A stretch of DNA of 64,000 bases from NCBI RefSeq assembly GCF_015840335.1, contig NZ_CP060395.1, positions 434,001-498,000 of the forward strand. The letters are read 5' to 3'. Each line of letters starts with the position of its first letter. Positions within the stretch are counted from its first letter, which is position 1. Of the stretch, positions 17,596 to 25,676 are shown piece by piece. The position numbers and the translations under genes are program-made. The notes under the pieces are model-generated. The model ran no database searches, was not told the origin of the DNA, and saw nothing but the letters and a program-made list of their open reading frames with translations. Source of the DNA: Synechococcus sp. CBW1108. GTDB taxonomy: Bacteria > Cyanobacteriota > Cyanobacteriia > PCC-6307 > Cyanobiaceae.

Positions 17596-18831
17596 ATCCC
17601 AACCGCCCTGGCTTCCAGCCCTCTGCCACCCCTCACCCTGCTGCACAGCGCTGACTGGCAGATCGGCAAGCCCTATGGCCGGGTCCAGGACCCGGACAAA
17701 CGGGCCCTCCTGCGCCAGGTGCGGCTCCAGGCCATCGGCCGGATCGCAACCCATGCCGCCAGCACGGGAGCCGATTTGGTGGCGGTGGCCGGAGATCTGT
17801 TCGACTCCCCCACCCCCGGCAGAGCCGATGTGAGTGCCGTGTGTGCCGCCATCGGCTCCATCCCCTGCCCAGTGCTGGTGATCCCGGGCAACCACGACCA
17901 CGGCGGCCCTGGCAGCGTCTGGCATAGCCCCTACTTCCAGGCAGAGCAACTGCGCCGCGCCGCCAACCTTCAGGTGCTGCTGGAGCCCGCACCGTTGGGA
18001 CTCGAAGCGGCAGTGATCCTTCCCTGCCCGCTGCTGCGGCGCAGCGACAGCGCCGATCCCTGCGGTTGGCTCCACACGGTCAACTGGGCCCAGCTGCCGG
18101 CGGACAAGCCCCGGGTTGTGATCGCCCATGGCTCGGTGCACGGCTTCGCTGCCCCCGATCTCGACAGGAGCAGCGACGGCGCCAACAACCGGCTGCGCCT
18201 CGAGGGGCCCTGGCTGGACCAGGTGGACTACGTCGCCCTGGGGGACTGGCACGGGGTCAAGCAGGTTGCCGCAAAGGTTTGGTATAGCGGCAGCCCCGAA
18301 CCGGACCGCTTCCCCCGCAGCCCTGACTACCGCTCCGGGGTGGTGTTGCAGGCCCGGATCAGCAGGGGGCTGAACCCCGAGGTCACCCCCCTGGACACCG
18401 GGGTGCTGAGCTGGCATCCCCTGCGGGTGGAGTTGCACCAGGATGGCGATCTAGACCGGCTTGAAGATCAGCTGGATGCCCTGCTCGGCGGCCGGATTGG
18501 CAGCGATCTGCTGCTGCTGGAGGTGGGCGGCAGCCTCAGCCTGGCCGGCCACCGCCGCTATGGGGCCCTGCTCGAGCGCCTGGAAGCCCAGCTGCTGCGG
18601 CTCAAACTGCGGGGCCGTTGCGAAGCCGCTCCCGGCGAGGCTGAGCTGGCCGAACTCACCCAGCGCCCCTGTGATCCGCTGGTGGCCCGCGTGGCCGGGG
18701 AACTGCAGCAGGCAATCGCCACCGGCGCAGGAATCTGCGACGAAGCTCTCGGCGCCAATGGGTTGGATCCAGCCCTGTTGCGTCTTGCCCTCTGTGAGCT
18801 GCACCAAACCGTTGGGCAGCTGCAGGGCTGA
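17596..18831 (+). CDS. SbcD/YhaO-like metallophosphoesterase nuclease with non-canonical start
   Basis: This is a calcineurin-like phosphoesterase of about 411 residues, predicted as the nuclease partner of the next gene. Motifs are HSADWQIGKPYGRV (about residue 17; Gln sits where Mre11 has the second His), VAGDLFDSP, PGNHDHGGP, IAHGSVHGF and LGDWHG. The conserved first motif lies upstream of the first ATG/GTG/TTG in frame (GTG at 17719). An in-frame TAA at 17578-17580 leaves no standard start between. A strong Shine-Dalgarno AGAGGAG (17581-17587) sits 8 nt before ATC at 17596, chosen here; a GTG at 17591 is in another frame. Either ATC/CTG is used or there is a 1-nt error. Confidence 0.8.
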   Translation: MPTALASSPLPPLTLLHSADWQIGKPYGRVQDPDKRALLRQVRLQAIGRIATHAASTGADLVAVAGDLFDSPTPGRADVSAVCAAIGSIPCPVLVIPGNHDHGGPGSVWHSPYFQAEQLRRAANLQVLLEPAPLGLEAAVILPCPLLRRSDSADPCGWLHTVNWAQLPADKPRVVIAHGSVHGFAAPDLDRSSDGANNRLRLEGPWLDQVDYVALGDWHGVKQVAAKVWYSGSPEPDRFPRSPDYRSGVVLQARISRGLNPEVTPLDTGVLSWHPLRVELHQDGDLDRLEDQLDALLGGRIGSDLLLLEVGGSLSLAGHRRYGALLERLEAQLLRLKLRGRCEAAPGEAELAELTQRPCDPLVARVAGELQQAIATGAGICDEALGANGLDPALLRLALCELHQTVGQLQG

Positions 18832-18833
18832 CC

Positions 18834-21542
18834 ATGCGCCTGCTCCATGCCAGCTTGCGCCAGGTGCGCCTCCATCAGCATCTGGAGCTGCGCTTTGATC
18901 CCCATTTCACCCTGCTGGGCGGCGCCAACGAGGCCGGCAAAAGCACGGTGGTAGAGGCCCTGCATAAGGTTCTCTTCCTGCGGGCAAGTGCCACCGGCCG
19001 GGCGGTGGACGAGCTGCGCTCACGCCTGCACAGCGGCCTGCCGGAAATTGCAGTGGGCTTCGAGGCGGCCGGAGCCCGATGGGAGCTGCGCAAACGCTTT
19101 TCCGGCGCCAGTGGCACCTGCCAGCTGGGCAGCGACGGCGGCGTAGCCCTCCAGGGGGCTGCCGCCGAGGAGCAATTGGCCCGCCTGCTGGGCGTGGAGG
19201 GGCCGATTGAGGGCCGCAGGCACGGCCAGTTGCCCCAGCGCTGGGGCCACCTCTGGGTGCGTCAGGGAGAGTCGGGCAGCAACCTGCTGGCCGGCCCAGG
19301 CGAGGCCTATGACCTCAAATCCCTGGTGCAGCAGTTACAGCTACGGGGGGCCGCAGCGGCCCTGGAATCGCCCCTGGATCGGCTGGTGGGGGAGCAGCTG
19401 CAAGCCAGGCTGGATTTGCAATTCACCGCCACGGGCAAGGTGAAGGCCGGCTCCCCCCTGGCCGAGGCGCGGCAGCGCTGCCAGGAGGCCCACTCAGCCC
19501 TGGAACAGGCCCAGGGCCACCGGGCTGAGCTGGAATCGGCCATGGAGCAACTGCAGCGGATCGGCGCAAGGCTGCAGGCCATCGACACGGTGGAAAGGCC
19601 CCGGCTGAGGCGGGCCAGCCAACTGGCGGGCCAGCTCCGCCTGCGCCAGGCCCAGATCGGCCCCCTGCAGCAACAATTTGCCCAGTTGGAGCTGGCCCTG
19701 GCTGAGCAGCAGGCCCTCCAGCAGCAAGGCCTCAACCTGGAGGCCCAACAGCAGGCCTGGCAGCAGCAGCTGGCCAGCCTGCTGGAGGAGCAAACCACCC
19801 ACCAAGCCGGCTGCCGAGCTGGGGAGCTGGCCCTGCTGGAGCTCGATGGCCAGCAGCGGGAGCTGGCAGGGCGGCTTGAGCTGGCCCAGCAACTGCTCGA
19901 CCTCGCCAGCCTTGAGGAGGAAGCCCGGCAGCTGAACGCTCACCAACAGCAGTTCGAGCAACTTCAACGGGATGCCCAGCTGTGCAAGCAACGTCTGCTG
20001 GAGCTGGCACCGATCGATCAGGAAACGGTCCGGGCCCTCAGACAGGCGGAACAACAGCTGGCCCAGGCCCAGGCCCGCAGCCAGGCAATGGCCACCGCCG
20101 TTGCCCTGCTCGATGCCGACCAAGCGGTGACGGTAGGGGGCCAGCCACTCCTGCCGGGTGAAACCCTGCAACTCAGCCGCGCCGCCGAGCTCAGCATCGG
20201 CAGCGGCGTGCGGCTGCGAATCAGCCCTGGTGGGGGCAAGGCAAACCTGGAAGCAGCTGAAGCGCTGGAGGCCCGTGCCCAGTCCCTGCTCAACCTGCAG
20301 CAGCAGGCCGGGGTCGGCAGCAGCGAGGCTGCTGAGCAGATTGCGGGGCAACGCCAGGAGCTGGAGCGGGAACTGGCCCGCCTGCGCCAGGCAGCTGGCG
20401 CCATCCCCTGGAGCCGGCTCAGCGAGCAGATCGGCGCCCTCGAACCCCGGCGAGAGCGCCTGCTGCGCCATCTCGATCGCCATCGGCAGCTGCGCCTAGC
20501 CATCGCCCAGGAGGAGGGACTGCCAGACCAGAGGGAAAGCCTGGAAAGCTGGCTGGATGCACTGCGGCACCAGAGCAGCCAGGCAGGCCTGCTCCGCCAG
20601 CAGCTAGAAGCTGGGCTGCAAGCAAGGCGCCAACAGCTGGCCGATCGGATCGCTGCCTGCAGCCAACTGGAAAGGCAGCTAGCCGAGCTCGGCGGCTCCC
20701 TCGCCCCATTGAAGCAACGGCAGCTGGCCCTCGAAAAGCTCCACGGCACCCAGGCAGCCCTTGCAGCAGACCTGGAACACCGCAGGCAAGAGCTGCACAT
20801 CCAGGCGGGCGAGCTAGACGAGCTGCAGGAATCCCTGCGGGAACTTTTACCGGAAGCCTGCGCCGCCAGCCAGCCCGCTCACGGCAAGGAAAACTGGATC
20901 GAGGAGCTGATCCAGCAACTCGATGCCGAAAAGGATGGCCTGCTCACCAGCCGCGGCCAGAACGAGCAACTATGTCTAAGCCACAGCGTTGAAGATCCGG
21001 CCGCAGCGGTTGAACAATGCCTCGCCAGGCTGGAGAGCGCCCAGGGTGAGCGGGAAGCCATCGAACGCCAGACCCTGGCCCTGCAGATCCTGCAATCGCT
21101 ATTTCACAAAGCCCGGCAGGAATTCTCCCAGCGCTATCGCGAACCCCTGGAGGAGGCGATTGGTCCCTACCTTGAGGATCTGGGCAGCAGGGATCAACAG
21201 GTTCGGCTTGATTTTGATCCGAAGCGCGGCTTTGGCGATTTCGAGCTGCAACAGGGCATGCAGCGCTATGGCTTTGAGCAGCTCAGTGGGGGCATGCGCG
21301 AACAGCTGGCCACGGCCCTGAGGCTGGCCCTGGCCGAGGTGCTGCTGCCTGGTTACGACGGTTGCCTGCCGTTGATCTTTGACGACGCCTTCACCAACAG
21401 CGACCCCAGGCGCCTGGGGGGGCTGCATCGCATGCTCGGGCGGGGGCTGGCAAAGGGAGCGCAGATCATCCTGCTGTCCTGCAATCCGGCGGACTATCAG
21501 GAATTCGCAACTAAAAACGGCAGCGTGATCACGCTGCCGTAG
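18834..21542 (+). CDS. YhaN/SbcC-like AAA ATPase with long coiled coil
   Basis: This is a 902-residue SMC/Rad50-type ATPase. Walker A is GGANEAGKST (about residues 29-38), the signature FEQLSGGMREQ lies near 817, and Walker B LIFDDAF near 847-853. Between them about 600 residues are Gln/Leu/Arg-rich coiled coil. No CxxC zinc hook is visible, which favours YhaN over SbcC. It starts 2 bp after the metallophosphoesterase gene, so the pair should form a nuclease/ATPase complex acting on DNA ends. The pairing is inferred from order and family. Confidence 0.88.
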   Translation: MRLLHASLRQVRLHQHLELRFDPHFTLLGGANEAGKSTVVEALHKVLFLRASATGRAVDELRSRLHSGLPEIAVGFEAAGARWELRKRFSGASGTCQLGSDGGVALQGAAAEEQLARLLGVEGPIEGRRHGQLPQRWGHLWVRQGESGSNLLAGPGEAYDLKSLVQQLQLRGAAAALESPLDRLVGEQLQARLDLQFTATGKVKAGSPLAEARQRCQEAHSALEQAQGHRAELESAMEQLQRIGARLQAIDTVERPRLRRASQLAGQLRLRQAQIGPLQQQFAQLELALAEQQALQQQGLNLEAQQQAWQQQLASLLEEQTTHQAGCRAGELALLELDGQQRELAGRLELAQQLLDLASLEEEARQLNAHQQQFEQLQRDAQLCKQRLLELAPIDQETVRALRQAEQQLAQAQARSQAMATAVALLDADQAVTVGGQPLLPGETLQLSRAAELSIGSGVRLRISPGGGKANLEAAEALEARAQSLLNLQQQAGVGSSEAAEQIAGQRQELERELARLRQAAGAIPWSRLSEQIGALEPRRERLLRHLDRHRQLRLAIAQEEGLPDQRESLESWLDALRHQSSQAGLLRQQLEAGLQARRQQLADRIAACSQLERQLAELGGSLAPLKQRQLALEKLHGTQAALAADLEHRRQELHIQAGELDELQESLRELLPEACAASQPAHGKENWIEELIQQLDAEKDGLLTSRGQNEQLCLSHSVEDPAAAVEQCLARLESAQGEREAIERQTLALQILQSLFHKARQEFSQRYREPLEEAIGPYLEDLGSRDQQVRLDFDPKRGFGDFELQQGMQRYGFEQLSGGMREQLATALRLALAEVLLPGYDGCLPLIFDDAFTNSDPRRLGGLHRMLGRGLAKGAQIILLSCNPADYQEFATKNGSVITLP
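21512..21540 (-). terminator. Intrinsic terminator of the cyAbrB gene inside the YhaN-like CDS
   Basis: A perfect 24-nt palindrome fills 21517-21540 (half-site ACGGCAGCGTGA). Read on the minus strand it is followed directly by TTTTTAG (complement of 21511-21517). It lies 60 nt downstream of the cyAbrB stop. It also encodes the last eight codons of the YhaN-like protein on the other strand. Confidence 0.8.
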
Positions 21543-21600
21543 GTGCCGGGCTGCCGGAGCCCAGCCAAGATTGGGTGCGGCCCGAGGGCGAGCCGGCAAA

Positions 21601-21966
21601 TCACTCTTCGTCTTCGTCGGCCGAGCCGGCAGGAATCAGGCGGATCTGTTTACGGCCCAGCTTGATCTCAAATTCGTCGCCGGGCTTGAGGTCGAGCAGG
21701 GCCGTATAGGCCTTGCCGATCAACAGGTTGCCATTGCCCTGCACCGTGGCCACATAACTAAGCTTGCGCCCGCCCTTGCCGACCTTGCCGGTGCTGCCGA
21801 GGTCGACGCCCTTGGCCTCGAGCAGGGCCTCGTAGAAAGCCGTGAAATTGAGCCGTTCTCCGCCGTCCTTCTTATTTGAAACATAGCCGCAGGAGCGGAC
21901 GATCTCCGATTTACCCACATCGCCGAGCTCTTTGACCTTGGCAAGCAGTTCAGATCCTATCAGCAT
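21601..21966 (-). CDS. cyAbrB-type transcriptional regulator
   Basis: This is a 121-residue DNA-binding protein of the cyanobacterial AbrB class. The N-terminal half (LLAKVKELGDVGKSEIVRSCGYVSNKKDG) is the clade-specific part. The AbrB-like swapped-hairpin domain lies at the C-terminal end: RKLSYVATVQGNGNLLIGKAYTALL and PGDEFEIKLGRKQIRL. An acidic tail follows. Proteins of this family globally tune nitrogen and carbon metabolism genes. It has its own terminator downstream and appears monocistronic. Confidence 0.93.
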   Translation of the reverse strand: MLIGSELLAKVKELGDVGKSEIVRSCGYVSNKKDGGERLNFTAFYEALLEAKGVDLGSTGKVGKGGRKLSYVATVQGNGNLLIGKAYTALLDLKPGDEFEIKLGRKQIRLIPAGSADEDEE

Positions 21967-22035
21967 TGATTTAGGGGATTAGGGGAATGAAAGGGCCTGG
22001 CCCAGTGATTACATTCAGAATGTACACCATGGCCA

Positions 22036-22563
22036 GTGCTTGCCAACCCATTGAAATCAATTCCAATCCAGAAGACTCCCCCCTGCCTACGTGTGCTGGT
22101 TGAGAGCGATCTAGATCAGCTCAAAGAGGTGTATCGCGATGCCGTGATCACCCAGGCCAAGCCCCTTTACAGCTCCGCCCAGATTGGCGCCTGGTCAAAC
22201 CATGCCCACCGGAGTCATTTTCTGGCCAAGGCACTTATCAGGGGGTATGGCCTGGCCAGCTGTAACCCCACTGATGCTGGGGTGGTGGAAGCCTTTGGCC
22301 TGCTCGATCCAATCGAACGGCTCTCCCTGCTCTACTGCCGTGGCCGCTCCTGTCGCCAGGGCCGGAGCGGGTCAATACTTGTAGGCCTGGAAAACCATGC
22401 CTTGCAACAGGGCTGCCAGCTGTTGCACACCGAAGCGAGTCAATTGTCGAAGCCGCTGTTGCTGCGGATGGGCTGGCAGATCGACCACGAAGAAAGGGTG
22501 ATCTTTGCAGGCGAGGCCTTCCTTCGATGGCGGATGATCAAATCCTTAAACCAGCCCATCTGA
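22036..22563 (+). CDS. GNAT family N-acetyltransferase
   Basis: This is a 175-residue acetyltransferase starting at GTG 22036. It opens with the usual first strand and helix (LRVLVESDLDQLKEVYRDAV). The acetyl-CoA binding segment is RSCRQGRSGSILVGLENHAL, with the Arg/Gln-x-x-Gly-x-Gly/Ser pattern. The C-terminal strand region LHTEASQLSKPLLLRMGWQ is typical. The acceptor is unknown. Thirty-two bases separate it from the Nif11-cupin gene, so the two are probably cotranscribed. Confidence 0.75.
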   Translation: MLANPLKSIPIQKTPPCLRVLVESDLDQLKEVYRDAVITQAKPLYSSAQIGAWSNHAHRSHFLAKALIRGYGLASCNPTDAGVVEAFGLLDPIERLSLLYCRGRSCRQGRSGSILVGLENHALQQGCQLLHTEASQLSKPLLLRMGWQIDHEERVIFAGEAFLRWRMIKSLNQPI

Positions 22564-22595
22564 GGGCTGGGCAACCCAAAGGTGGAGGTAGACAG

Positions 22596-23126
22596 GTGGC
22601 TGAAGCCCAGCTGCAGCAATTTCTCGAAAAGGTACGCCAGCTGAATGGCTTCATCGATCTCAGCGAGATCGACCCCGGCCTACGCCAGGAGCTGACGGAC
22701 TGCAGCACCCACCAAGCGGTCGTGGCCCTGGCCCGCAGTCGGGGCTTTGAGATAGGCCAGCGCTGGGGGGAAAAGACTCCCGCCGCCCCAGACCCTCCCA
22801 ACCTGCTCACCCAGGCCTGCCCGGCCGCTGGAGAAGAGCGCAGCGAAGTGCTGCTCAAGCTGTCCAGCTGGCGCCTGGAGCGAATCCATTCCTGCCAGGC
22901 ATGCAGCCCACCAGACTTTTGGTATGACCAGGCCGAGCACGAATGGGTGGTGTTGCTCCAGGGCAGCGCCCAGATCCAGCTTGAAGGGGAGGATCGGCCG
23001 CGGGAGCTATGCCAGGGCGACAGCCTGCTGATATCGGCCCACCGCCGTCACCGGCTGGTTTCTACGGATCCCGATCCCGGATCCATCTGGCTGGCCCTGT
23101 TCTGGCACCAGGCCTGCGAAGGTTGA
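22596..23126 (+). CDS. Nif11-cupin fusion protein
   Basis: This is a 176-residue protein starting at GTG 22596, chosen because GGAGGT at 22584-22589 sits 6 nt upstream; the frame is open back to 22527. Residues about 3-55 form a Nif11 domain (LQQFLEKVRQLNGFIDLSEI, HQAVVALARSRGFEIGQRWG). Residues about 85-175 form a small cupin (RIHSCQACSPPDFWYDQAEHEW, then VVLLQGSAQIQLEGE, GDSLLISAHRRHRLVSTD), with His residues positioned for a metal. Stand-alone cupins of this type occur in phosphomannose-isomerase-like proteins. The fusion is unusual and its function unknown. It overlaps the convergent PsiE-like gene by 65 bp. Confidence 0.75.
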   Translation: MAEAQLQQFLEKVRQLNGFIDLSEIDPGLRQELTDCSTHQAVVALARSRGFEIGQRWGEKTPAAPDPPNLLTQACPAAGEERSEVLLKLSSWRLERIHSCQACSPPDFWYDQAEHEWVVLLQGSAQIQLEGEDRPRELCQGDSLLISAHRRHRLVSTDPDPGSIWLALFWHQACEG

Positions 23127-23553
23127 GGCTGCGCATCAACCAGAAGGCGGCGGCCAGGGCCAGGACGGCAATGCCAAGACCAGCTAGAAGCTGGGGCTTG
23201 TTCTCGGAACCGGGGGGCAGCACGATCACCTTCCTCGCCACCGCTGTCATGGCGGTGAGCAAGACCAGTTCAATCTGCACCACATGGCGGCGCAGGTAGG
23301 AGATGATGTTCTGAAGCACCTCCCCGGCGATCAAGAGGGTGAGCAGATCACCCAAAACCAGGTTGAGCTTGCTGGCAAGCCAAGGAGTACCTGGCTGGCT
23401 GAGGGCCAGGATCACTGTGCCGATCAGCTGAATGGTGGCGGCGGCCATCACCACCAGCAGCACCAGGCCAAGCACCTTGGCCAGGGCCTGCTCGCTGCGG
23501 TCCACCAAGTTGAGGTAGGTGTTGTCCTCAAAAAAGCGACGCAGCCTGGTCAT
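23062..23553 (-). CDS. PsiE-like (phosphate-starvation-inducible E) membrane protein
   Basis: This is a 163-residue protein with four hydrophobic helices. The family core is visible in NLVDRSEQALAKVLGLVLLV, LNLVLGDLLTLLIAGEVLQN and HVVQIELVLLTAMTAVARKV. The last 25 residues, after LRRPGARTGPAR, are basic and overlap the cupin gene on the other strand. PsiE-type proteins are induced by phosphate limitation in enterobacteria; no such regulation can be read here. Confidence 0.85.
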   Translation of the reverse strand: MTRLRRFFEDNTYLNLVDRSEQALAKVLGLVLLVVMAAATIQLIGTVILALSQPGTPWLASKLNLVLGDLLTLLIAGEVLQNIISYLRRHVVQIELVLLTAMTAVARKVIVLPPGSENKPQLLAGLGIAVLALAAAFWLMRSLNLRRPGARTGPARWIRDRDP

Positions 23554-23577
23554 GGATGGGTAGAATTGATTGTTGTA

Positions 23578-23838
23578 TTAATTTTTGAACTGGTCATAGA
23601 TCGGTTTGGCCTGGGTATCGCTGGGGGAATTTTCCAGCTGGGTATCACAAGTGATCGATCCATCCGGCCCGGTGACGCAGTTTTTGGCCTTCACCTTGGT
23701 GGAGGGCCCCACGGAACTGCCCGGGCCCACCAGAAAGCTCTCCGCCTGGGCAAGAGCAGGAGTACCTCCAACCATCCCTAGCAGGGCAATGACACCAGTG
23801 AGGATCAGGTTCTGGCAGAGAGAGCCAATGGGAGGCAT
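23578..23838 (-). CDS. Small secreted protein
   Basis: This is an 86-residue protein with a signal peptide (LILTGVIALLGMVGGTPALAQA). The mature part is about 56 residues with two cysteines in KNCVTGPDGSITCDTQLENS, which probably form a disulfide. The ending SPSDTQAKPIYDQFKN looks like a conserved tail, but I cannot name the family. It lies 24 bp upstream of the PsiE-like gene on the same strand. Confidence 0.65.
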   Translation of the reverse strand: MPPIGSLCQNLILTGVIALLGMVGGTPALAQAESFLVGPGSSVGPSTKVKAKNCVTGPDGSITCDTQLENSPSDTQAKPIYDQFKN

Positions 23839-23878
23839 CGCGGGATCAGTGCTGGCTGATTCAGTCTGGCGGGAAAGC

Positions 23879-24211
23879 TCAGGATTGTTGGTCTTGACGT
23901 ATCTCCTGCAACAGCAGATCCAGCTGCCCTAGGGAAGCCTCCAAGCCCGGCAGCCCATCGGCGTCCGACTCAAAGACTCCATCCTCGCTCTGCCAGAGAT
24001 CTTCAATAGCGCAAAGCTGTTCGGCCAGGCCCGCCAGCCCCAAACGGCCGTAAGTTCGTTGCAGCACATCGAGCAGCACGGGCATGCGTATCGAGCTGGC
24101 ATGGAGCGCCCGGCGCAGGTCCGCCTGGGTGCGCCCGGTGTGCCTTAGCCAATCCTTGATGAACCCCTGCAGATCCTCAAGCTGGTCGCCGGTAAGGGTG
24201 GCCTGCGCCAT
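23879..24211 (-). CDS. Conserved hypothetical, possible cryptic helix-turn-helix
   Basis: This is a 110-residue protein from the ATG at 24211, which overlaps the stop of the YkvA-like gene by one base (TGATG), so the two are translationally coupled. It is helical and acidic. The part WLRHTGRTQADLRRALHASSIRMPVLLDVL resembles a DNA-binding helix-turn-helix but is too weak to assign. No family is recognised. Confidence 0.65.
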   Translation of the reverse strand: MAQATLTGDQLEDLQGFIKDWLRHTGRTQADLRRALHASSIRMPVLLDVLQRTYGRLGLAGLAEQLCAIEDLWQSEDGVFESDADGLPGLEASLGQLDLLLQEIRQDQQS

Positions 24212-24588
24212 CAGCGATTCATGGGGAACCAGCGATCCAACCGACGCTGGGCTCGCATCCTGACAGCCGGAGTGCGGTGTCTGGCGCAGAGCCCAAGCAG
24301 GGCCGTCACTGCCACCAGATCGTCGCTGAAACCCGCAACAGGGATGAAATCGGGAATCAGATCCAGGGGCACCAGCAGGTAGGTGAGGGCCGCCAATACC
24401 GTGAACTTGGCCGTGACAGGGGTGTCGGGGTCGAGCAGAAGCTCCAGACATTCCAGCGCCGGGCGGGCGATGGTGCGACCGGCACGGCGCAGCAATTTCA
24501 GCAGCAACGCCTCATCCACCACGGTGCTGTCGAGCACCTGGGCGTCTACGGATTCGCTCATGGCCAGCACGGCAACCAACAGCGCCAT
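24211..24588 (-). CDS. YkvA/DUF1232 family protein
   Basis: This is a 125-residue protein. The family core is VTAKFTVLAALTYLLVPLD followed by LIPDFIPVAGFSDDLVAVT, a short membrane-associated hairpin. An in-frame ATG at 24561 (MSESVDAQ) may be the true start, since the nine residues before it are only hydrophobic. The role is unknown. It lies 18 bp downstream of the sigma factor gene and is coupled to the next gene. Confidence 0.85.
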   Translation of the reverse strand: MALLVAVLAMSESVDAQVLDSTVVDEALLLKLLRRAGRTIARPALECLELLLDPDTPVTAKFTVLAALTYLLVPLDLIPDFIPVAGFSDDLVAVTALLGLCARHRTPAVRMRAQRRLDRWFPMNR

Positions 24589-24606
24589 TCAAAGCCCAAG
24601 CGGGAG

Positions 24607-25530
24607 CTAGTCGACCACCACCAACCCACTCTCAATGCCGGTTTTCCGCAACTTGGCCAGGGCCCGTTGCACCACCTGGCGGCAATACTCACGGCTGCAA
24701 TCCAGTTGCCGCGCCACTTCGGCCAGGGTGCGCCACCCATGGCTGCTGTCGAGGCCGAAGCGCAGCATCAGCACGGCGCGCTCCTTGGCGGTGAGGTTGG
24801 CCCGGTCCAGCAGGGTCCACACCATGGCAGTGCGTTCAGCCAACTCCGCCCGCTCCATCGGTGCCAACTCCGGGCTGGGCAGCACATCCACCAATTCGGA
24901 GGGATCGGATTTCGACTTCACCACACCCTGCAGGCTGACGGTGATGCTGCGCAGTTCACAGCCGAGCAGGTCTTCCACCTCCTGGAGCGGCAGATCCATC
25001 GCCTGGGCGAGATGGGCTGGCCCGGGAGCCGCGCCATTTGCCTGGAGGTAGCGAGCCTTGGCAGCGCGGAGCTTGGTGAGCTTTTCGTTCACATTCACCG
25101 GGATGCGAATCGTGCGGCTCTGGGTAGACAAGGCCCGATTGAGACCCTGACGAATCCACCAGTAGGCGTAGGTGCTGAACCGGTGTCCCCTGGTGGGGTC
25201 GTATTTCTCAACGGCACGGGTCAGGCCCAGGGTGCCTTCCTGGATCAGATCCAGCAGATCGAGGCCCTTGTTCTGGTAGCGCTTGGCCAGATTTACCACC
25301 AACCGCAAGTTGGCGGTGATCATCTGATTTTTGGCCCGCTCGCCGGTCTTGAGGGTCCTGCGTTCAAGGTCGTCATAGGCACAGGCAGGGCCACTGCCGC
25401 CGGCTTCGCGGCAACGCTCCTGCAGCTGGGCCATGGCCTGCACCCGGCGACCCAGGGTCAGCTCCTGATCCGGTGTGAGCAATTGATGGCGGCCAATTTC
25501 ACCGAGAAAGGCGCTCAGGGAGCTCGCCAT
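24607..25530 (-). CDS. Group 2-type sigma-70 factor
   Basis: This is a 307-residue alternative sigma factor from the ATG at 25530. Region 1.2 is FLGEIGRHQLLTPDQELTLG. Regions 2.1-2.4 follow, with NLRLVVNLAKRYQNKGLDLL, QEGTLGLTRAVEKYDP and the -10 recognition FSTYAYWWIRQGLNRAL. Region 3 follows. Region 4.2 reads EVARQLDCSREYCRQVVQRA, with EYCRQVV where most sigma-70s have ERVRQIE. No long 1.1 region is present, which fits group 2. Its target promoters are unknown. Confidence 0.93.
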   Translation of the reverse strand: MASSLSAFLGEIGRHQLLTPDQELTLGRRVQAMAQLQERCREAGGSGPACAYDDLERRTLKTGERAKNQMITANLRLVVNLAKRYQNKGLDLLDLIQEGTLGLTRAVEKYDPTRGHRFSTYAYWWIRQGLNRALSTQSRTIRIPVNVNEKLTKLRAAKARYLQANGAAPGPAHLAQAMDLPLQEVEDLLGCELRSITVSLQGVVKSKSDPSELVDVLPSPELAPMERAELAERTAMVWTLLDRANLTAKERAVLMLRFGLDSSHGWRTLAEVARQLDCSREYCRQVVQRALAKLRKTGIESGLVVVD

Positions 25531-25676
25531 GGTTGACCGAAGCGGTGTTTTTAAGCTAGGGGCAATCCGCAGCCGCAATCAAACCAGCAGAAAAGCTTCC
25601 AACTTGCCGGCCTCCTCCATCAAGGTTGATCAGCCAGCACGATTGGTTAGCGTTACGTGCAATTGCCCGCTCCAGC

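Noticed and set aside
17509-18438. Long minus-strand frame ahead of the cytochrome gene
   Set aside because: It is antisense to the SbcD-like gene, Gly/Gln-rich, and lacks any domain; the real signal peptide begins near 17508.
24277-25536. 419-codon plus-strand frame over the sigma factor
   Set aside because: It is antisense to a clear sigma-70 gene and reads as a His/Gln-rich shadow.
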